DNA of 64,000 nucleotides from DASTCZ01 sp963704455 (GTDB lineage: Bacteria; Acidobacteriota; Terriglobia; Acidiferrales; UBA7541): assembly GCA_963704455.1 (NCBI GenBank), contig OY969905.1:3906001-3970000 (forward strand). Direction: 5' to 3'. Each line of letters starts with the position of its first letter. Within the stretch, counting starts at the first letter, position 1. The notes below the pieces were generated by a model. It made no database searches. It was not told where the DNA came from and saw only the letters and a list, made by a program, of their open reading frames with translations. Positions 7,015 through 16,006 of this stretch are shown here, piece after piece. The position numbers and the translations under genes were made by a program.

Positions 7015-9165
7015 ATGGCCCCCACATCCTCCGACATTTTTAAAGACGGCGCGTCTGGGGCGGATCATTCGGCGGCGGCAAGGCTGTTGCGCCTCGCGGT
7101 GAAGGGCGAGGCGCTTACGCGGATTGTGGAGTTCGGCACGCGAGAATTGCTAGATGCCAGCAGCGCCGATCGCTCGGGCGTGTGGCTTTTGAATCAGGGG
7201 CAAACGCGCGAATTGCAGGGGGTTGTTCTGGAACCGGGGAATGGGCTTATCCCCGAACGCTGGTTAAAGCTTGATCCGGATTCGCCCGCACTTGCCGGTT
7301 TAATGGACAGCACCGTTGACGAGGTTCTGCTGAAAGGAACCGATTCCAAACAGATGCGGTTCGGGCCATTGGAAGGGGCCGGGAAAGTCCTTTGGCTGCC
7401 AATGCATGTGGCGCAGAAAACCATCGGTCTGGCCCTCGTGGCCTGGCGGGACGAAGCGGCACTGGTGGAGACCTCCGCCCTTCGTGCAATCGCGGACGCG
7501 CTGGGATTCGCCGCCGCGTGCAGTGTGGACGAGCCAAGGGCGTTTGGCTCCCTGACGCGATTTAGTTCCTGCGACTTAATGGAACGCGCCATAAATGCTG
7601 AAGCAGCAATCGTCAACCTAGCGAATGAATCCGATGCTGGAATCATTCTTTATGACAAGAATGGTGAAATCCTGCTTTTGAATGACCGTTTTGCGCAGCT
7701 AGTTGGACTGACCAGGCAGGGGCTAAATTTCTGCAAGACGTGGCACGACCTGGCGCGCGCTGTCCCCGAGCGATTCCGCGAACCTGCTGATTTTGTGCGG
7801 CGGTGGCGCGAGCTTGCGAGCCGGCCCGGTGAAGCGATTTTGGACGAGCTCGAATTCACAAAACCCGAACCGTGCAGGCTTGAGCGGCTCGTTCGCCCGG
7901 TTCGGGATCGCTATGGCACCGTAGTGGGGCGCCTCGACATTTTCCGCGATGTAACGAACGAGCGGGCTGCCCGATCGAAACTGTTGCAGACTGACAAGAT
8001 GGCGGGCCTCGGCCAGCTTGTCTCCAGCATCGCGCATGAATTGAACAATCCTCTGACCGGCATCATGGGATACGCGCAGCTCCTGCTTGGCAGGCGCCTG
8101 ACCCCGCCCCAGGAAGCGGATGCGCGGTTGATTTATCAGGAAGCGGAACGCGCCTCACGCATTGTGAAGAACCTGCTCCTCTTCGCAAGAGACGCCCGGT
8201 CGGAGCGGGATCGAGTGCACTTAAACGAAATCGTTGAGAAGACACTCGCGCTCAGAAATTACGAGCTCAGGGTTGAGAACATCGGGCTCTCGATGGACCT
8301 CGACGCATCTCTTCCCTCAATCATTGCCAACCCCGCGCAATTGCAACAAGTATTCCTGAATTTGATCGTGAATGCCGAGCAGGCGATTCGCCAGGGCGCG
8401 GGAGAAGGAAGCATTTACATCCGGACGTGGCAACCGTCGCGAGGGCGCGTAGCGCTCGAAATCGTGGACACGGGCCCGGGCATCCCCCCGGACGTTATGC
8501 CGCGCATCTTTGATCCGTTTTTTACAACGAAGCCTGCCGGGCTTGGTACTGGGCTCGGTCTGTCCATTGCCATCGGCATTCTGAAAGCGCATGGAGGCGA
8601 AATCTCCGTGGACAGCACGCCCGGGCACGGCGCGGCGTTCCGCGTTGAGCTGCCCGCGGCGGAACCTATCGCCGCGTCCGTTGCTTCTCTCGGCCCGGGC
8701 AGTAAAAGCGTTACAAGTTTGCCCACTGTCCCACATACGGAGCGCGTGCTCGTCGTGGAGGACGAACCCACGGTCGCGCGGCTGATTTCGGATGTCTTGG
8801 CCGAGGAAGGGTATCCGGTGGAGATCGTCCTGGACGGTGAAGAAGGTCTTCGCCGCGCGCTTCATGGGAATTACGATCTTCTTATCTGTGATTTGAAAAT
8901 GCCGCACCTTGACGGACGAGCTCTCCATCGGGAACTGGTGGCGAAAGGCAGCTCCTTGCAGCACAGCCTGGTGTTTGTTACCGGAGACACGCTGGCGCCC
9001 CGCACGTTGGAATTTCTGGAGTCATGCGGCGTCCCATACCTCGCGAAGCCATTTCTGGTGGAAGAGCTCAAGGCGATTGTTGCCTCTGCCCTTGAATCCG
9101 CCAGGAAACGAAGTCGCGCGGAAGGCGTTCACAGTGTTCCGGAGGGAAGAGGCGGGTCCAGGTAA
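7015..9165 (+). CDS. Hybrid sensor histidine kinase (GAF-PAS-HisKA-HATPase-REC)
   Basis: 716 residues with no transmembrane segment, so it is a cytoplasmic sensor. A GAF-like domain occupies about 25-170 and a PAS-like domain about 195-315 (GIILYDKNGEILLLNDRFAQLVG). The dimerisation/H-box has its phospho-acceptor at His341 (SSIAHELNNPLTGIMGYAQLLL). The HATPase_c core has N-box NLIVNAEQAI, G1 DTGPGI, F-box FDPFF and G2 GTGLGLS. A C-terminal receiver has its phospho-acceptor at Asp626 (LLICDLKMPHLDG) and Lys in AKPF. The H-box context HELNNPLTG is typical of NtrB-like kinases, which fits pairing with the sigma-54 regulator at 5200. Start ATG 7015 has AGGTGG about 10 bp upstream. The next gene is a degenerate relative carrying only receiver and H-box. 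Confidence 0.93.
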   Translation: MAPTSSDIFKDGASGADHSAAARLLRLAVKGEALTRIVEFGTRELLDASSADRSGVWLLNQGQTRELQGVVLEPGNGLIPERWLKLDPDSPALAGLMDSTVDEVLLKGTDSKQMRFGPLEGAGKVLWLPMHVAQKTIGLALVAWRDEAALVETSALRAIADALGFAAACSVDEPRAFGSLTRFSSCDLMERAINAEAAIVNLANESDAGIILYDKNGEILLLNDRFAQLVGLTRQGLNFCKTWHDLARAVPERFREPADFVRRWRELASRPGEAILDELEFTKPEPCRLERLVRPVRDRYGTVVGRLDIFRDVTNERAARSKLLQTDKMAGLGQLVSSIAHELNNPLTGIMGYAQLLLGRRLTPPQEADARLIYQEAERASRIVKNLLLFARDARSERDRVHLNEIVEKTLALRNYELRVENIGLSMDLDASLPSIIANPAQLQQVFLNLIVNAEQAIRQGAGEGSIYIRTWQPSRGRVALEIVDTGPGIPPDVMPRIFDPFFTTKPAGLGTGLGLSIAIGILKAHGGEISVDSTPGHGAAFRVELPAAEPIAASVASLGPGSKSVTSLPTVPHTERVLVVEDEPTVARLISDVLAEEGYPVEIVLDGEEGLRRALHGNYDLLICDLKMPHLDGRALHRELVAKGSSLQHSLVFVTGDTLAPRTLEFLESCGVPYLAKPFLVEELKAIVASALESARKRSRAEGVHSVPEGRGGSR

Positions 9166-9195
9166 GCGAGATTTTTAGAAGATTGCCTTCCAAGA

Positions 9196-9912
9196 ATGAA
9201 AGAAACGGACGCGGGTGAATCAGTGTCAATTCATAGTTTGCCGATAAGAAAAAGTGAAAACGTTGGAAGAGCGCCGACCGGTCCGGGTATTCTGATCGTG
9301 TGCGGCGATTCGAGCCTGACGCGCGGCTTCATCGAAGAGCTTCTCTGCGCGGAAGGTCCGATTCAGGCGCCTCTCGCAGCCACGCTGGCCCAGGCAAGCA
9401 GGATGCTTGAGCGCTGGAGCCCGAGCGTGATCTTTCTTGACGCCTCAGCTCTCTGTCCCGACGAGTCGGGCATCGCGCTGGAAAGAACTGTCGCTTCCTT
9501 GACGGGACACGCGCCCGTTGTGGTCGCGGCCCCCGCGGAGCATCAGGAAATGCTCGCGTTCCTGATCCGCTCCGGAGCAGCGGATCTGGTAGCCCGCGTG
9601 GGCAATTTTCTGCCGGTTGCAGCGGGGCTGGTGGCGCGGCGCGCGCGCATTGCCACACTCATTCATGCGGAAGATTTCGCCCTGCGCATTCGTGAGGATA
9701 ATTTCGGTGAACTTCTGCGCCATGAGGTGAATAACCCACTGACGGGTATTCTGGGCAACGCGGAATTGTTACTCGAGCGCCGAAGCCAGTTCCCGTCCTA
9801 CGCTGTCGCGCGTCTTGAGACAATCGTTGAACTTGCGGTGCGCTTGCGCGAGACGATCCGGCGATTAAGCGACGAGTGGGAATCCCGCCAGCAAGCAATT
9901 CACACTGTGTAA
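9196..9912 (+). CDS. Receiver-like plus HisKA (DHp) protein lacking a catalytic ATPase domain
   Basis: 238 residues. Residues about 30-145 have a receiver-like layout: an ILIVCGDSS start in place of the acidic pair, and a possible acceptor Asp82 in VIFLDASALCPDESG. The C-terminal 75 residues are a clear H-box helix pair, GELLRHEVNNPLTGILGNAE with His176 and a second helix up to the end. There is no HATPase_c domain: the stop at 9912 comes right after the DHp helices. It therefore cannot autophosphorylate alone. It could accept phosphate from the hybrid kinase 30 bp upstream, or act as a decoy or dimer partner. The H-box closely resembles that of the upstream kinase, suggesting duplication and loss. 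Its 3' end overlaps the convergent hydrolase gene by 48 bp. Confidence 0.8.
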   Translation: MKETDAGESVSIHSLPIRKSENVGRAPTGPGILIVCGDSSLTRGFIEELLCAEGPIQAPLAATLAQASRMLERWSPSVIFLDASALCPDESGIALERTVASLTGHAPVVVAAPAEHQEMLAFLIRSGAADLVARVGNFLPVAAGLVARRARIATLIHAEDFALRIREDNFGELLRHEVNNPLTGILGNAELLLERRSQFPSYAVARLETIVELAVRLRETIRRLSDEWESRQQAIHTV

Positions 9913-10887
9913 TCCTGTCCAATGCGCCGGGGTTTCGTGTTGCATTGGCCGGCCGCATTGAATCGCACGCAGGAAATCCAGGCAACGCCTCTCATACTCG
10001 TCGCGCGCCACTCCCATTCCAGAGGCATGGTTCGCGTGCGCCACAATCCAAATTCGCTTCGGGCCTTTCGCGTGTTTGTAAATCGCAATTACGTGCCGCG
10101 CGGGCAAGGTTGAGTCATCTTCGTCACCGATCAGGAAAACGGGAAACGCGCGCGCGGCGACTGCATGCTCGGGTGAAATCGCGTCCACTTTGAACCCACT
10201 CTCACGTTCGATTTTCCACAATCCGGCCTCGACACCGGGCCGGAGGTAAATTCGCGCGAGCCATGGATCCAAGTGAAATGCTGCATAATCGTAGCTTGCT
10301 TCACGCAACGAACTGAATGGAGCCTCCGCGATCACGCCGTCAATTCGCGCATCCTCGCCAGCCGCTTGTAGTGCGATTGCCGCTCCCATGGAAACGCCTA
10401 AAGCAAAAATGCATCGGACGTTTTCCCGGCTTTTGAGCGCAGAAATAATCGCGCGGACGTCGTCGCGCTCCTTCCAGCCAAGCGTTGCAATCGCACCGCC
10501 GCTTTCGCCATGCGCGCGCGAGTCCATCAGCACAACCCCGTAACCCGCGCGAACTAGAAACTCAGCTTTGTCAAATACGCCCATCCGATTGTCGGCGATG
10601 CCGTGAAATACAAGCACATAGTCGAGGGAATCTTTATCGTCGGATAAATGTGATTGAGGGCGCACAAGCCATCCACGCAGAATCGTCCCGTCCGCTGCGG
10701 TGACATTCAGGTCTTCTCTTGTGGCGTGAGCCTCGTGAAAAACGACTTCTGTCTGCGTAATCATTTGCGCAGTCAAAGGGCGCCGGGGCGGGTGCAAGGA
10801 TCCTGAGGCCATCCAATAGCCCACGGGGATCGAGAGCAACGGTGGCAGCACCAATAACGCACAAGTCCAACGTACCCAGCGTTTCAC
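9865..10887 (-). CDS. Membrane-anchored alpha/beta hydrolase
   Basis: 340 residues from GTG at 10887, preferred because GGAGG lies at 10893-10897 with 5-bp spacing; a TTG at 10926 would add 13 residues. An N-terminal hydrophobic anchor (CALLVLPPLLSIPVGYW) precedes an alpha/beta hydrolase fold: oxyanion region VFHGIADNRMG, VLMDSRAHGESGG, nucleophile elbow GVSMGAA (Ser166), probable acid in LIGDEDDSTLP and catalytic His in AHANHASG. The family resembles uncharacterised COG1073-type hydrolases; the substrate cannot be told from sequence. The gene converges on the receiver-DHp gene with a 48-bp overlap. Confidence 0.85.
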   Translation of the reverse strand: MKRWVRWTCALLVLPPLLSIPVGYWMASGSLHPPRRPLTAQMITQTEVVFHEAHATREDLNVTAADGTILRGWLVRPQSHLSDDKDSLDYVLVFHGIADNRMGVFDKAEFLVRAGYGVVLMDSRAHGESGGAIATLGWKERDDVRAIISALKSRENVRCIFALGVSMGAAIALQAAGEDARIDGVIAEAPFSSLREASYDYAAFHLDPWLARIYLRPGVEAGLWKIERESGFKVDAISPEHAVAARAFPVFLIGDEDDSTLPARHVIAIYKHAKGPKRIWIVAHANHASGMGVARDEYERRCLDFLRAIQCGRPMQHETPAHWTGLHSVNCLLAGFPLVA

Positions 10888-10977
10888 GGCAGCCTCCACT
10901 GATTGATACGAATGCGGATGGGGCAATGTTCTTGATTCGACTTTGATCTGCGCAAAATATTTCGTGAAATTGTCGAA

Positions 10978-11787
10978 TCACGAGCCGGTGGAAGAGTAGT
11001 GGCGGACGCCGCGGCTCCAGACGAGACACGCGAGCAGGGCGCAGACTGCAGCTACAATAGGAATCAATAATGCAAACTTGCGCCACTCGCCGTGCGCGAG
11101 GAGACGAGCGCCGGGATAAAACGTGGCGAAGGCAAAAGGCACAATCCAGCTTAGGACGAATTGAATTTTGCCTGAGTAGATGGACATCGGATAACGACCA
11201 AAGGCTAACAGATTCCAGAATGGCGGGTGAACGCCTACGCGGTCTTCAAACCAGAAAGAAAAAGTACTGAGTGTGAGAAACACGGAGACGTAGATAACGC
11301 ACCCGCAGACTCCAAACAAAACCAACAACAGGACGTCCTTCACGCCCCAATTCAGGTGCATCGCGGCGGCAACCCAGATAACGATGCCGACGCCGGTAAA
11401 TGCTTCAAAAAAAGATTCGATCCGGAAATTTTCGAAAAGCACCTGGAAAAGTGAATTCACAGGCCGGAGCAGAACGCGGTCGAATTTTCCTTCCATGATG
11501 TAGGTATTGCCGAATTCGTAGAGGTTGAGGCTCAAAACGTTGAACAGCCCGAATGGAATGAGTGAGAAGCCGTAAAGAAAGACAATCTCCTCGAAGCGCC
11601 ACCCAATGAGGTTCACTCTGCGGAACAGGACATACACAAAAGCAAATGCGAATACGGTGGCCGCTGTACTGGTGGCTAAACTCACGAGGAAATCGCCCCG
11701 GTAGCTCACGCGGACCTTCAAGAACTGGACAAAGTACTCGCCAAACAGGCCGGCGTGAAGTTTGAGCGATTTGAGCAGACGGTTCAT
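10978..11787 (-). CDS. ABC-2 type permease, PF06182-like (exporter subunit 2)
   Basis: 269 residues with about six hydrophobic segments and the typical opening of this family (FLKVRVSYRGDFLVSL), plus the motif IMEGKFDRVLLRPVNSLFQVL. It is the third gene of a three-gene unit (ATPase 13673-12630, permease 12633-11791, this gene), 3 bp after the stop of the first permease. Start ATG 11787 has GGCGGA about 6 bp upstream. The set matches a widespread uncharacterised exporter group (COG4586, COG4587, COG3694). The substrate is unknown; related systems are often annotated as antibiotic or lipid exporters. Confidence 0.85.
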   Translation of the reverse strand: MNRLLKSLKLHAGLFGEYFVQFLKVRVSYRGDFLVSLATSTAATVFAFAFVYVLFRRVNLIGWRFEEIVFLYGFSLIPFGLFNVLSLNLYEFGNTYIMEGKFDRVLLRPVNSLFQVLFENFRIESFFEAFTGVGIVIWVAAAMHLNWGVKDVLLLVLFGVCGCVIYVSVFLTLSTFSFWFEDRVGVHPPFWNLLAFGRYPMSIYSGKIQFVLSWIVPFAFATFYPGARLLAHGEWRKFALLIPIVAAVCALLACLVWSRGVRHYSSTGS

Positions 11788-11790
11788 ATG

Positions 11791-12633
11791 TTATCCGCCG
11801 TGAATGGTGATCTTGCGCGTGGCTCGAGTCCACCATGCGCTGCCGGCCCAAAGCAAAAGCGCGATCCAGATCCACTGCGTGGCCAGCGCCTTTGCGGCCT
11901 CCAACCCGCTCAGTTTGCCCAGATAGATTTGCAGAGGGGTATACGCGATATGCTCGAAGGGCAGCCAGGCGGCAATTTCTTGAAGCGGTTTGGGAAAGTA
12001 CGTCATGGGGACGAGGAGGCCGCTGAGCAATTCAATCAGCCAGTACTTCGCCCGGATGAGCGCCAGAATTGATTTCAGCGGGATGGCGCAGGTGCCGATC
12101 ATGAAGTTGATGGCGCTCATCAGGAGAATGCTGCCCGCGACCGCCACAAGAAATAGGCCAAAATTCGCAACCGAAGAGGGAAGTCTTACGGGGAAAAGCA
12201 GCGCAACGGCGATGGAAGTCGGTGCGGTCAGAAGAATCAGCCGGAACCCTGTTTCGCCGAGCGCGCGGCAAATCCACATCCACTGGATCGAGACGGGCTT
12301 GATGAAATCCATCGCGATCTTGCCCTCGATCACCTCGTAGGCCATTTCTTGGTCGATTGTGTTCCAGTAAAGGGAACGGATGATCCACCCGATTGCCACG
12401 TAGGTAAGCATCTGCGCCAGCGTGTAGCCGTTGAGCGTTGCCGTCGCAAGATTTGAAGACGTCACACCGGCAGAAGAGCGAAATACCGCCGTCCAGATAA
12501 AGTAGTAGACCGTGACGTTGATGAGGTACGTGAAGATGCCCATGTAGTATCGCAGACGAAAGGCCAGGATATTGATGAAGCCGATGCGTGTGAATTCCGC
12601 GTAAGGAGCGATGGTTTGAGCGCGGCTGCTCAT
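11791..12633 (-). CDS. ABC-2 type permease (exporter subunit 1, COG4587-like)
   Basis: 280 residues with six or so membrane segments, including NILAFRLRYYMGIFTYLINV near the N-terminus and the conserved EGKIAMDFIKPVSIQWMW loop, which parallels the RPVN loop of the partner permease. It overlaps the ATPase gene upstream by 4 bp (ATGA) and is followed after 3 bp by the second permease. The two permeases probably form a heterodimer in the inner membrane driven by the ATPase at 12630-13673. Confidence 0.87.
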   Translation of the reverse strand: MSSRAQTIAPYAEFTRIGFINILAFRLRYYMGIFTYLINVTVYYFIWTAVFRSSAGVTSSNLATATLNGYTLAQMLTYVAIGWIIRSLYWNTIDQEMAYEVIEGKIAMDFIKPVSIQWMWICRALGETGFRLILLTAPTSIAVALLFPVRLPSSVANFGLFLVAVAGSILLMSAINFMIGTCAIPLKSILALIRAKYWLIELLSGLLVPMTYFPKPLQEIAAWLPFEHIAYTPLQIYLGKLSGLEAAKALATQWIWIALLLWAGSAWWTRATRKITIHGG

Positions 12634-13673
12634 GGGAGGCGGTGGGCTCCGCTGGGAGTTTCGACGAGCTCTTCGCCCGCATAGATACGCTTGATGATCT
12701 CTTCGATGGGCTCGTCTTCGATCAAGAGGTCGCGCACTTCGCCCGCCGCGAGAATCTTGCGGATGAGCTCGGAGGTGGATACGCGCGTTTTGTCGAAGCG
12801 GACGCGGTAGGTCAATTCATCCACCGCTTCGGCTTCAAGCCCCTCCGCGGCAAGCGCGCTGCTGAGATTCGCGGCGGCTTCACTTGTGCGCAGGGCGAAT
12901 TTGATCTGCTTGGTGCGCAACAATTTTTGCTTCAGGGTAGAGAGAGGGCCGTCGTAAAGCAACTGGCCGCGGTCAATGATCATTATGCGGCGGCAAAGCT
13001 CTTCGATGTCATCGAGGTCATGCGTCGTAAGCAGAACGGTGGTCTTATATCGATGGTTGATGGCGCGCAGGAATTGCCGGATGTGGTCTTTGGCGACGAC
13101 GTCGAGGCCGATGGTCGGCTCATCTAGAAAAAGAATGGGCGGATTGTGCAGCAGCGCGGCGGCCAGGTCGCAGCGCATGCGCTCACCGAGAGAGAGCTTG
13201 CGCACCGGGGTGTTCAGATAATCTCCGATGGCCAGGACTTTGTGGAAAAGGTCCATGCGCTCATCGAAATCGCGCTGAGAGACGCCATAAATCCGGCGCA
13301 GCATTTTGAAGGACTCGACTACGGCAATGTCCCACCAGAGCTGGGTGCGCTGGCCGAAAACGACGCCGATGCTCTTCACGTACTCCGCGCGCTGCTTCCA
13401 GGGAACAAACCCGTTGGCGAGCATCTCGCCGGAAGTGGGCACCAGGATTCCGGTTAGCATCTTGATGGTGGTGGACTTTCCGGCCCCATTCGGGCCGATG
13501 TACCCCACCATTTCGCCGGGCTGGATTTCAAAGGTTATCTTCTCTACGGCGCGGACGGTCTGGTATTCGCGCACAAAAAGATTCTGGATGCCCCCCCACA
13601 GTCCTTCGCGGCGGTGAAAAGTGCGGAAATGTTTACAGAGATCCTGGACCGAAATCAGCGGCTGGCTCGGCAT
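12630..13673 (-). CDS. ABC transporter ATP-binding protein (COG4586-like)
   Basis: 347 residues. Walker A is GPNGAGKSTT, the signature is LSLGERMRCDLAAALLH, Walker B is ILFLDEPTIGLDV and the H-loop is TTHDLDDIE. The N-terminal loop of this subfamily (TFHRREGLWGGIQNLF) is present, and the protein carries a C-terminal extension of about 100 residues after the nucleotide-binding domain. It is the first gene of the exporter unit and overlaps the next gene by ATGA. Start ATG 13673 has no strong Shine-Dalgarno. Confidence 0.92.
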   Translation of the reverse strand: MPSQPLISVQDLCKHFRTFHRREGLWGGIQNLFVREYQTVRAVEKITFEIQPGEMVGYIGPNGAGKSTTIKMLTGILVPTSGEMLANGFVPWKQRAEYVKSIGVVFGQRTQLWWDIAVVESFKMLRRIYGVSQRDFDERMDLFHKVLAIGDYLNTPVRKLSLGERMRCDLAAALLHNPPILFLDEPTIGLDVVAKDHIRQFLRAINHRYKTTVLLTTHDLDDIEELCRRIMIIDRGQLLYDGPLSTLKQKLLRTKQIKFALRTSEAAANLSSALAAEGLEAEAVDELTYRVRFDKTRVSTSELIRKILAAGEVRDLLIEDEPIEEIIKRIYAGEELVETPSGAHRLP

Positions 13674-13783
13674 GAATTGCGAATTCTAACACGGCGAATG
13701 CGATGAAGCAGGGGAGCAGAGATGCGGTGGCCTCAATCCGGGCGATTGAAAGCGGCCAATTTGTTCATTCGCAAAGCGGTGAG

Positions 13784-14995
13784 CTAGGTGCGGAACAACA
13801 CTTCCTCGCGATTAAATTGCTTCACCGCAATGAAGAGCGCCGCCGCGGCATACACGCAAGTCGAAAGGAAAATAACCCCGATTTGGTGCCAGTGATAAGT
13901 GCCGGAGACGATTTCCTTGCACACGAGAGTCGTATTCAGAACTGGTATCAGCGAAAACTGCGTGTTCAGTTCGGTACCCGGGAGCATTCCGACGACGGCG
14001 GGCAGGATGACAACAATCATAAGCGGAGAAATGTAGCTTTGCGCCTCCTTGTAGCTTTTTGCCAAGATGGCGATGGCCAAAAGTATGGCAGAGAAGAAGA
14101 TGGTGATCGGAAGCGTCATTAAGAACACGGCAAGGATGGCTTTGATTCCGATCGAGTATTGCATCGGATTATCCGTGCCCTTCGTGGCCATTCCCGCCAT
14201 CCAAATTTTCGCGACCTGAAATGAACCTCCCATGGAGATCATCGCGAGGATTGCCGTCGTCAGTGAAGCAGTCCACACCATGAAGAATTTACCCAGGACG
14301 AGATGCGTTCTCGATACGCGGCTGCAAAGAATGGTTTCAATCGTGCCTCGTTCTTTCTCTCCTGCAGTGAGGTCTATGGCTGGATACATCGCTCCCGTCA
14401 AGCTCAGAATAATTATTAAGTAGGGTATAAAACCGCCGATAACCGCGCCGCTTACCTTTTCAGGCGGTGCCACGTTTTGCGTTTTCAGGTCGAAAGGCTC
14501 GGCCGTTGTTGCAGGAAGATTCTTTGCCGCCAATCTCTCCAGAACAATACGCTCGCTAAGGTCTTTGAAGAACTTTTGCAACTTTTCGGTTGCAACTCCA
14601 GACTTGAGGTCTCCCTCATAGTCGTAGATTTTTACGGTGACTAGCTCGCTGCGACCTAGTGCGGCATCGAAATCAGATGGAATCTCCACGGCGGCGCGCA
14701 CCTTCTTATCGGAAATCTGCTGTATGTAGTCCGGGGTACCTTTCTGGAAGGAGATTTCCTTTACATTCTGGAGGTCGCCAAGTGTTTTTGGCGAATTGGC
14801 TCCACCTAGGATCATTACAGTGGGAACTTCTTTTTGGGCTTCTCCAAATACCTTTACCATGAGTGCGCCGACGCCGATGGTAATCAATGGCATGATCAAT
14901 ATTGGAACGACCACCATGGCAATTAATGTTCGGCGATCGCGCAGCGAGTCGCGCAGTTCCTTGCGATACACGATCCAGATGTTTCGCAGTTTCAT
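13784..14995 (-). CDS. natB: ABC-2 type permease, NatB-like
   Basis: 403 residues from ATG at 14995, which overlaps the ATPase stop as ATGA (14992-14995). A longer frame to 15205 runs through the ATPase gene and is not used. Domain order is an N-terminal membrane helix after KELRDSLRDRRTLI (typical of ABC-2 exporters), a large extracytoplasmic domain (about 50-200) and five or more C-terminal helices, including the conserved AGEKERGTIETILCSRVSR loop. This matches the NatB/COG1668 family, associated in some bacteria with Na+ extrusion but often of unknown substrate. The symbol is by similarity only. Confidence 0.85.
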   Translation of the reverse strand: MKLRNIWIVYRKELRDSLRDRRTLIAMVVVPILIMPLITIGVGALMVKVFGEAQKEVPTVMILGGANSPKTLGDLQNVKEISFQKGTPDYIQQISDKKVRAAVEIPSDFDAALGRSELVTVKIYDYEGDLKSGVATEKLQKFFKDLSERIVLERLAAKNLPATTAEPFDLKTQNVAPPEKVSGAVIGGFIPYLIIILSLTGAMYPAIDLTAGEKERGTIETILCSRVSRTHLVLGKFFMVWTASLTTAILAMISMGGSFQVAKIWMAGMATKGTDNPMQYSIGIKAILAVFLMTLPITIFFSAILLAIAILAKSYKEAQSYISPLMIVVILPAVVGMLPGTELNTQFSLIPVLNTTLVCKEIVSGTYHWHQIGVIFLSTCVYAAAALFIAVKQFNREEVLFRT

Positions 14996-15750
14996 TTTCC
15001 CACTGCCTCCTTCTCCATGTGCGGCTCGACAATTTTGACGAAAATGTCTTCCAAGTCCTGCGATCCGTACTTCTGGCGCAAGTCGGCGAGTGTGCCTTCG
15101 GCGAGCAGCATCCCGCCGTGAATAATCCCGATGTGGTCGCAGAGTTTTTCGACTTCGCTCATGACGTGAGTCGAGAAAATCACGGTTTTGCCGTGGTCGC
15201 GGCATTCGCGAATGAATTGAACAATGGTCCGCGCGGCCATCACATCCAGACCGATGGTTGGCTCGTCGAAAATCATCACCTGTGGGTCATGAACGAGCGT
15301 GCGGGCGATGGAAACTTTTTGCTTCATGCCGGTGGAAAGCTTGTCGCAGCGGCGATCGCGAAAATCATCCATTTCAAGGCGCGCAAAAATCTCGTTGATG
15401 CGGCGCTTAATCGTTGGTTCGTCCAGCCCGTAAAGGCGGCCAAAGTATTCGACCATTTCCTGCGCGGTCAGCCGCCCGTAAAGCGCGGTCGCCGTGGAAA
15501 GAAACCCAACATTTGCGCGAACATTCTCCGGATCCTTCATCAGGTCGAATCCAGCCACCCGCGCCGTGCCGCTGGTCGGTTCGAGGATCGTCGCAAGCAT
15601 GCGGAGCGTGGTCGTTTTGCCCGCGCCATTTGCGCCGAGCAGGCCGTAAATCTGACCCGGTTTGCAAATGAAGCTGACATCATTCACGGCGCGAACTTCG
15701 CCCCGCTTCTTGTCATGGAAGACTTTGCACAGCCTTTCGGCTTCGATCAT
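14992..15750 (-). CDS. natA: ABC transporter ATP-binding protein, NatA-like
   Basis: 252 residues: Walker A GANGAGKTTT, Q-loop region NVGFLSTATALYGRLTAQE, signature LSTGMKQKVSIARTL, Walker B VMIFDEPTIGLDV, H-loop STHVMSE. The upstream gene of a two-gene exporter with the NatB-like permease (4-bp overlap). Known relatives couple ATP hydrolysis to export through an ABC-2 permease. Start ATG 15750. It reads in the same direction as the exporter at 10978-13673, but a 110-bp gap separates the two units and they use different families, so they are probably separate systems. Confidence 0.9.
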   Translation of the reverse strand: MIEAERLCKVFHDKKRGEVRAVNDVSFICKPGQIYGLLGANGAGKTTTLRMLATILEPTSGTARVAGFDLMKDPENVRANVGFLSTATALYGRLTAQEMVEYFGRLYGLDEPTIKRRINEIFARLEMDDFRDRRCDKLSTGMKQKVSIARTLVHDPQVMIFDEPTIGLDVMAARTIVQFIRECRDHGKTVIFSTHVMSEVEKLCDHIGIIHGGMLLAEGTLADLRQKYGSQDLEDIFVKIVEPHMEKEAVGK

Positions 15751-15847
15751 GCCTAGCCAACCTCCCTACGGCGAAGTTTAATACTTAGAAGGAGACAACC
15801 GTCCTCTTGCTGTTACGCACCGGAGGGCTTGCGAATATCACTTCCAC

Positions 15848-16006
15848 TCAGCCTTTATGGCAGTTGGGACATTGCTTGGCGTCGAAGTGGTCCGGGGTGA
15901 CACGGAACATGTTATTGCACTGAATGCAGACGCGATGGAGCACCGGTTCAGGATGCTTGCCGGGCTTTGGTTCCGCGGGTGCATGGGTCTGATCCTGAGT
16001 CGTCAT
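15848..16006 (-). CDS. Zinc-ribbon microprotein (52 aa)
   Basis: ATG at 16006 opens a 52-codon frame too short for usual gene callers. It has a charged Pro/Lys/His-rich N-terminus (AEPKPGKHPEPVLH), then a two-knuckle zinc ribbon: CIQC at 27-30 and CPNC near the C-terminus, ending HKG. The Cys-x2-Cys pairs, about 20 residues apart, argue strongly for coding. The function is unknown. It lies 97 bp upstream of the NatAB-like pair on the same strand and might be co-transcribed with it. No strong Shine-Dalgarno is visible. Confidence 0.65.
   Translation of the reverse strand: MTTQDQTHAPAEPKPGKHPEPVLHRVCIQCNNMFRVTPDHFDAKQCPNCHKG

Noticed and set aside
14996..15205. 70-residue N-terminal extension of the NatB-like frame
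   Set aside because: Lies inside the NatA-like gene; ATGA overlap start at 14995 fits the family.
14902..15756. 284-codon plus-strand ORF over the ATPase
   Set aside because: Antisense to the NatA-like gene; no domain and composition of a mirrored frame.
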